From NCBI RefSeq assembly GCF_009660225.1, contig NZ_CP045920.1, positions 248,001 through 312,000 on the forward strand: a DNA stretch of 64,000 nucleotides, written 5' to 3'. The DNA comes from Pseudactinotalea sp. HY158 (GTDB taxonomy: Bacteria > Actinomycetota > Actinomycetes > Actinomycetales > Beutenbergiaceae). Positions within the stretch are counted from its first letter, which is position 1, and the number at the start of each line of letters is the position of its first letter. Below the pieces are notes generated by a model, which worked only from the letters and a program-made list of their open reading frames with translations, ran no database searches and had not been told where the DNA came from. Shown one piece after another: positions 59,330 through 64,000 of the stretch. Both the position numbers and the translations under genes were made by a program.

Positions 59330-61141
59330 ATGACTGAGCCGACCGGGATCGATCTCTGGGCGCCGCGGGCCGCCGGCGTCCGGCTGGTCACGGGCACCGG
59401 CGGCCGCCTCGACCACTCGACCGCGCAGGAGCTGACCCCCGCGCCGGGCGGCCGGTGGCACGGCCCCGCGCTGCCGCCCGGAACCGACTACGCCTTCCTC
59501 CTCGGGGAGTCGGAGCAGCCCCGCCCGGACCCCGCCTCCCGGTGGCAGCCGGCGGGGGTGCATGGGCCGAGCCGGGTCTACGACCAGGGGGCCTACGCCT
59601 GGGGCGATCGGGATTGGCGAGGCGCGGGACTGGCGGGGGGCGTCGTCTATGAGCTTCACATCGGAACGTTCACGCCGGGGGCGACGTTCGCCGCCGCGAT
59701 CCGCCGGCTCGACCACCTGGTCGACCTCGGCATCACCCACGTCGAGGTGCTGCCGGTCAACGCGTTCAACGGCACCTGGAACTGGGGCTACGACGGCGTG
59801 GGCTGGTACGCCGTGCACGAGCCGTACGGCGGGCCGGACGGCTTCAAGGCCTTCGTGGACGCCTGCCACGGCCGCGGGCTCGCCGTCGTGCTCGACGTCG
59901 TCTACAACCACTTCGGCCCGAGCGGGAACTACTGGGGCGAGTTCGCCCCCTACACCACGACGGGCCGCAGCACCTGGGGCGACCTCGTCAACCTCGCCGA
60001 CCCGAACGTGCGGGAGTTCATCTGCGCGAACGCGCTCATGTGGCTGCGCGACTTCCACGTCGACGGGCTGCGCCTCGACGCCGTGCACGCGCTCCACGAC
60101 GACAGCGACGTGCACATCCTCGCGGAGCTGTCGGAGCGGGTCGACGCGCTCGCGGCCGAGGTCGGACGCCCGCTCACCCTCATCGCCGAGTCCGACCTGA
60201 ACGATCCGATCATGATCACCCCGCGCGGGGAGGGCGGCGCCCCGGGCGGATACGGGCTCGCGGCGCAGTGGGATGACGACGTGCACCACGCCCTCCATTC
60301 GGCGCTCACGGGCGAGCGGCAGGGCTACTACTGCGACTTCGGCGACCTGTCCGTGCTCGCGAAGGTGCTCACGCACGCGTTCCTGCACGACGGCACCTAC
60401 TCCACCTTCCGCGGGCGGGACTGGGGCCGGCCCGTCGACCGCGACCACGTGCCGGGGTGGCGGTTCGTCGTGTGCCTGCAGAATCACGACCAGGTGGGCA
60501 ACCGGGCCGTGGGGGACCGGCTGGCCGAGCTCATCGGGCCGGACCTGCTGCGGGTGGGCGCGGTGCTGCTGCTCACCTCCCCGTTCACCCCGATGCTATG
60601 GATGGGCCAGGAGTGGGCGGCCTCGACCCGGTGGCCGTTCTTCACCTCCCATCCCGAGCCCGAGCTCGCCCGGGCCACCGGCGCGGGCCGGCTCGCGGAG
60701 TTCGACCGGCACGGCTGGGACACCTCGGCGATGATCGACCCGCAGGATCCGGCCGCCTACCGTTCCGCGGTGCTCGACTGGGCCGAGGCCGAACCCGAGG
60801 CCGGCGAGGGTGCGGGTGGCGGGGACGGCGCGCATGCGGCGATGCTCGCCTGCTACCGGGACCTCATCGCGCTGCGCGCGCGCGAACCCGACCTGGCCGA
60901 CGGCGACCTGCGCGCCGTCGAGGTGGCGTTCGACGAGGCGGAGCGCTGGATCCGGATCCGGCGGGGCGCCTTCGACGTGGTGGCCAACCTCGGGCCCGCG
61001 CCGCGCGCGGTTCCCCTGGGCGCGGGCGCGGGGTGCGACCTCGTGTTCGCGACGGCGGCGGGCGCCCGGGGATGGGTCGACGGCGCGCGTGCGGCCGTGC
61101 GGCTGCCGCCGAGGTCGGCCGCGATCGTGCTCCGTCGCTGA
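59330..61141 (+). CDS. treZ: Maltooligosyltrehalose trehalohydrolase
   Basis: 603 residues from ATG 59330. TreZ releases trehalose from the product of TreY. Short N-terminal domain (IDLWAPRAAGVRLVTG), then the GH13_10 barrel: HIGTFTPGATF, LDVVYNHFGPSGNYW, DFHVDGLRLDAVHALHD (nucleophile), LIAESDLNDP (acid/base) and VCLQNHDQVGNRA. The C-terminus is an irregular beta-sandwich. Order glgX-treY-treZ is the standard trehalose unit; no SD is visible because repeats precede the start (GCGGCG only). Confidence 0.95.
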   Translation: MTEPTGIDLWAPRAAGVRLVTGTGGRLDHSTAQELTPAPGGRWHGPALPPGTDYAFLLGESEQPRPDPASRWQPAGVHGPSRVYDQGAYAWGDRDWRGAGLAGGVVYELHIGTFTPGATFAAAIRRLDHLVDLGITHVEVLPVNAFNGTWNWGYDGVGWYAVHEPYGGPDGFKAFVDACHGRGLAVVLDVVYNHFGPSGNYWGEFAPYTTTGRSTWGDLVNLADPNVREFICANALMWLRDFHVDGLRLDAVHALHDDSDVHILAELSERVDALAAEVGRPLTLIAESDLNDPIMITPRGEGGAPGGYGLAAQWDDDVHHALHSALTGERQGYYCDFGDLSVLAKVLTHAFLHDGTYSTFRGRDWGRPVDRDHVPGWRFVVCLQNHDQVGNRAVGDRLAELIGPDLLRVGAVLLLTSPFTPMLWMGQEWAASTRWPFFTSHPEPELARATGAGRLAEFDRHGWDTSAMIDPQDPAAYRSAVLDWAEAEPEAGEGAGGGDGAHAAMLACYRDLIALRAREPDLADGDLRAVEVAFDEAERWIRIRRGAFDVVANLGPAPRAVPLGAGAGCDLVFATAAGARGWVDGARAAVRLPPRSAAIVLRR

Positions 61142-61178
61142 GGGGCCGCCGAGGGGCCGCCGAGGGGCCGCCGAGGTC
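61141..61178. repeat. 11-bp repeats after treZ
   Basis: Three to four copies of aggggccgccg directly at the treZ stop, between the convergent treZ and response regulator genes. Confidence 0.8.
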
Positions 61179-61182
61179 GGCC

Positions 61183-61980
61183 TCAGGGCCCGGGCGGGCC
61201 GGGCCGGAAGCCGTGCTCGATTGCCCACAGGATCGCGCCCGCGCGACTCGTCGCGCCGATCCGCCGGTAGCAGCTGCGGATGAAGGACTTGACCGAGTTC
61301 GGGGTGACGTGGAGCCGCTGCGCGATCTGCGCGTTCGTCAGCCCCTCGGCGATGAGCGCCAGCACCTCGGCCTCCCGCTGGGTCAGGCCGTCGCCCCGGC
61401 CGGGCCAGTCGCCGTCGACGATCCGGGCGGTGCGCGCACCCGGCGCCCCCGGCGGTTGCGGTGGTCGCGGCCTCATCCGCCCGGTGTGCCCGGGAAGCCC
61501 AGCGTGTCCGGTGCGCTCAGCGTGCCCGGTGTGTTTGGAGAGCGCCGTGTGGCCGGGCACCTCGGAAGACCCGGCGTGCTCGGAGCGCACGGCCTCGAGC
61601 GCCGCCACGAGCCGGGCCGCCGGAAGCCCCTTGGAGATGTAGCCGCACGCCCCGTTCTTCATCGCGGTCGAGACGAGGACGGGATCGAGGTTCCACGAAT
61701 AGACCACGATCCTTCCCGCCCGCGGATCCGCGGCCAGCGCGCGCACTCGCGCCACGTCACCCTGGTGGCCGCCGAAGGTGTCGTAGAGGGTGAGATCGGC
61801 CGTCTCGGCGGGGCCCGGAACGCCCGCTGTGCCCGCTGCGACGAGAGGGCCACCGGTGCCCGTGGGCAGGTCGAGGTGCACGATGCGCACCCGGTCCCGG
61901 TACGGACGCAGCATCGCGGCGACGCCCCGGACCACGATCTCGTAGTCGTTGACGATCGCCACCCTCAGGCAGGGCTTCAT
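61183..61980 (-). CDS. LuxR/NarL-type response regulator
   Basis: 265 residues from ATG 61980. Receiver domain (about 1-125): VAIVNDYEIVVRG at the start, LTLYDTFG with the probable phospho-Asp, VVYSWN for the switch Ser and GYISKGL for the conserved Lys. A His/Gly/Thr-rich linker (about 128-170, from repeats) leads to the LuxR HTH: GLTQREAEVLALIAEGLTNA, then TPNSVKSFIRSCYRRIG. No partner kinase is nearby. Targets unknown; perhaps the surrounding stress genes (inference). Confidence 0.9.
   Translation of the reverse strand: MKPCLRVAIVNDYEIVVRGVAAMLRPYRDRVRIVHLDLPTGTGGPLVAAGTAGVPGPAETADLTLYDTFGGHQGDVARVRALAADPRAGRIVVYSWNLDPVLVSTAMKNGACGYISKGLPAARLVAALEAVRSEHAGSSEVPGHTALSKHTGHAERTGHAGLPGHTGRMRPRPPQPPGAPGARTARIVDGDWPGRGDGLTQREAEVLALIAEGLTNAQIAQRLHVTPNSVKSFIRSCYRRIGATSRAGAILWAIEHGFRPGPPGP
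61480..61590. repeat. In-frame 9-bp repeats in response regulator
   Basis: Copies of ccggtgtgcccgggaagc/cgtgtccggtgcgctcag encode the GHTGHAE-type linker. Confidence 0.7.
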
Positions 61981-62226
61981 CCCCTCACCATAGGGTGGCC
62001 GTCCCATGGGCGGGAGGGGGCCCCGCGGCACGGTTCCGCGACCCCTGCCTCACCCCTAGGGGTGGCGAAAGACGCGCCCGAGCGGCCTAAGGTCGGTGCC
62101 ATCGATCACGACCGGCCGGTGCCCGCGCCGTCGACCAGAGTCGACCATGGAGCCGCGGGGAACCGGTGAGGAAGCGGTGGGGAGGCCGCGCGGTCGACAC
62201 AGCGGAAGACAAGGGCGGGACGAGTC

Positions 62227-62826
62227 ATGACCGAAGCATGGAACCAGACCCCGAGGATTTTTCACGGCGACCTCGCGAAGGCAACGATCCGGGAGCTGCT
62301 CACCGAGCTCGCACGGATCGAGGAGGCGGCGCGCAGACGCAACAACGGCGTCCCGCGGCCCGCCTCGGTCCAGCCGTCCGAGCGGGAACAGGCGATCCTC
62401 ACGGCGCTGCGGGCGCGCCGACGAGGCCTCGGGTCCGAGTCGAGCATTCCGTCTCCCGAGATCGAGCATGAGCCGCCGATCGTGCTCGAGACGAGGCGGC
62501 GACGCGGCCCGCGCGGCCCGATGTCCGGACGGCTCCGGTTCGACACGTTCCGGGTACCCGAGAAGCGGGTCCACCTGGCCGGGTGCGTCGATGCCTCGAC
62601 CGGCAACGACGTGTTGCACACGCTGTTCCGCGCCGCCCGCGCGGGACGGACCCTCGTGGTCGATCTCGCGGGCGTCGACGTGCTCGACGAGGCCGGGGTC
62701 GCCGTGCTCGACACCGTGCGCAAGCAGCTGCGGATGAGCAACGGCGACGTGCGGGTCGCGAACGCGCCCGCCGAGTTCCGGCTGCTGCTCCAGGACTTCG
62801 CCACGGACAGTCGGCACGCGGGCTGA
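62227..62826 (+). CDS. Two-part STAS-domain protein
   Basis: 199 residues from ATG 62227. The first 100 residues resemble an ANTAR/coiled N-terminal region: ATIRELLTELARIEEAARR and ILTALRARRRGLG, not assigned. The second half is a STAS domain: VHLAGCVDASTGNDVLHTLF, LVVDLAGVDVLDEAGVAVLD, DVRVANAPAEFRLLL. As in the gene at 54312, the phosphorylation spot reads D-E-A-G. No sigma factor is adjacent. Probable role in stress signalling is inference from family only. Confidence 0.8.
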   Translation: MTEAWNQTPRIFHGDLAKATIRELLTELARIEEAARRRNNGVPRPASVQPSEREQAILTALRARRRGLGSESSIPSPEIEHEPPIVLETRRRRGPRGPMSGRLRFDTFRVPEKRVHLAGCVDASTGNDVLHTLFRAARAGRTLVVDLAGVDVLDEAGVAVLDTVRKQLRMSNGDVRVANAPAEFRLLLQDFATDSRHAG

Positions 62827-62982
62827 GCCGGCCGCGCCGGGGACCGGAGGCCGGAACGCTCCTCCCCCTTCCCAACCGCGCGCGCCGGTGCCTACGGTGA
62901 AAAGCATTCGAGGAGCCGGCGGATCCACGCGCTCGGTGTGCGCCGTCCGGTCCCTCATCCACACGCGATGGGCGAGGTTGAG

Positions 62983-64000
62983 ATGTCACAGACCGCTGCG
63001 GACTTCCTGTGTGACCGGCTGATCGAGTGGGGCGTGACCCGCATCTACGGGTATCCCGGCGACGGCATCAACGGGATCATGGGCGCGCTGGGCCGCCATA
63101 CCGACAAGCTCCGATTCATCCAGGTCCGGCACGAGGAGCAGGCGGCGTTCATGGCCTGCGCGCACGCGAAGTACACCGGCGAGGTCGGGGTCTGCATGGC
63201 CACCTCCGGCCCGGGCGCGATCCATCTGCTCAACGGCCTCTACGACGCCAAGCTCGACCATCAGCCGGTCGTGGCGATCATGGGGCAGACGTTCGCCCGC
63301 GCCATGGGCGGCAGCTTCCAGCAGGAGGTCAAGCTGCTCCAGCTCTACTCCGACGTCGCCTCCGCGTACTGCGAGCAGGTACCGGTGCCGTCCAGCGTCC
63401 GGCACATCCTCGACCGGGCGATGCGGACCGCGCAGTCGGAGCGGAGCGTGACGGCGATGATCGTCCCCGCCGACGTGCAGGACATGGACGCCGTCGAGGA
63501 GCAGCCGCAGGCGACCCACACGGTGCACACGGGCATCGGGTTCTGGCCGGGCCGCCGGATTCCGCGGCAACAGGACCTGCAGGCGGCCGCGGACATCCTC
63601 AACTCCGGCAGCAGGGTGGCCATGCTCGTCGGCGCCGGGGCCCTCGACGCAACCGAGGAGGTCATGCAGGTCGCCGACACCCTCGGCGCGGGGGTGGCCA
63701 AGGCGCTGCTCGGCAAGGCGGTCGTGCCCGATGACGTCCCCTACGTCACCGGCTCGATCGGGCTGCTCGGCACGAAGCCGAGTTGGGATCTCATGCAGGG
63801 TGCGGACACGCTCCTCATGGTCGGCTCCGGCTTCCCGTACTCGGAGTTCCTCCCGCCGATCGGCCAGGCGCGCGGCATCCAGATCGACGTCTCCGGGCGC
63901 ATGCTCTCCATCCGCTACCCGATGGAGCTGGCCCTCCTCGGCGATTCGAAGCAGACCCTCGCCGAGCTCCTTCCCCTGCTCGAACGCAAGGAGGATCGGT
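62983..64000 (+). CDS. Pyruvate-oxidase-like ThDP enzyme, 5' part
   Basis: First 339 codons; the gene leaves the window in frame with no stop. ATG 62983 has GAGG five bases upstream; ATG 62968 is an alternative. The protein begins MSQTAADFLCDRLIEWGV and has YGYPGDGINGIM, RHEEQAAFMACAHAKYTG (the conserved ThDP-activating Glu) and CMATSGPGAIHLLNGLYDAK, all hallmarks of the ThDP-binding Pyr domain of pyruvate oxidase/acetolactate synthase relatives. It is close to the actinobacterial group annotated pyruvate oxidase or thiamine pyrophosphate-requiring protein. Oxygen or quinone use cannot be judged without the C-terminal domain. Confidence 0.88.
   Translation, partial: MSQTAADFLCDRLIEWGVTRIYGYPGDGINGIMGALGRHTDKLRFIQVRHEEQAAFMACAHAKYTGEVGVCMATSGPGAIHLLNGLYDAKLDHQPVVAIMGQTFARAMGGSFQQEVKLLQLYSDVASAYCEQVPVPSSVRHILDRAMRTAQSERSVTAMIVPADVQDMDAVEEQPQATHTVHTGIGFWPGRRIPRQQDLQAAADILNSGSRVAMLVGAGALDATEEVMQVADTLGAGVAKALLGKAVVPDDVPYVTGSIGLLGTKPSWDLMQGADTLLMVGSGFPYSEFLPPIGQARGIQIDVSGRMLSIRYPMELALLGDSKQTLAELLPLLERKEDR

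Overview
This 64-kb window comes from a very high-GC Gram-positive chromosome. The codon use, GTG starts with 1-4 nt overlaps, a proteasome activator (bpa), LppM, DUF222/HNH and a TreYZ pathway point to Actinobacteria, probably Micrococcales. No genus can be fixed from the sequence alone.

Layout. 0.1-2.7 kb: a large phosphatase-fold membrane protein (minus). 2.9-5.3 kb: four overlapping genes with WXG100-type proteins (type VII secretion substrates). 5.5-12.7 kb: housekeeping block (pheA, a diacylglycerol-kinase-like lipid kinase, serS with a HAD phosphatase, bpa, an AGE-family sugar epimerase). 12.8-20 kb: quinone oxidoreductase, tRNA-Ser(UGA), an epimerase/TetR divergent pair with visible operators, a GH15-like secreted glycosidase with a broken C-terminal anchor, and a SulP anion transporter. 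20.2-25.8 kb: SOS-controlled DUF222/HNH gene, tRNA-Ser(GCU), a frameshifted integrase, an AbiE toxin-antitoxin pair and a gene-poor remnant; this looks like a decayed island. 25.8-31.6 kb: membrane protein, MDR reductase, SBF-like transporter, FtsX-type ABC exporter and LppM-like lipoprotein.

31.9-51.8 kb is the most distinctive part. It is a glycan-acquisition locus: a divergent ROK regulator, a sugar ABC importer (binding protein and two permeases, no ATPase), two near-duplicate PNGase A-type peptide:N-glycosidases flanking a WxL-like/DUF916-like surface-protein pair, a CutC-family protein overlapping a ROK sugar kinase, and a 2063-residue LPXTG-anchored protein combining two discoidin domains, a GH20 hexosaminidase, a PKD domain, a parallel beta-helix (GH141-like by pattern), a lectin-like module and a SpaA-like domain. 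Read together, the genes suggest a cell-surface system that removes N-glycans from glycoproteins, trims them, imports the sugars and phosphorylates them.

51.8-64 kb: PepSY lipoprotein, DHA2-type MFS exporter, STAS protein, glgX-treY-treZ (glycogen to trehalose), a LuxR-type response regulator, a second STAS protein and the start of a pyruvate-oxidase-like ThDP enzyme that runs off the window.

A theme across the window is degenerate short tandem repeats, mostly 9-10 bp. They occur both between genes and in frame inside genes (linkers and tails), each locus with its own unit. Coordinates of starts were chosen from Shine-Dalgarno (SD) spacing, overlaps and family N-termini. All identities are from reading motifs; no database search was run.
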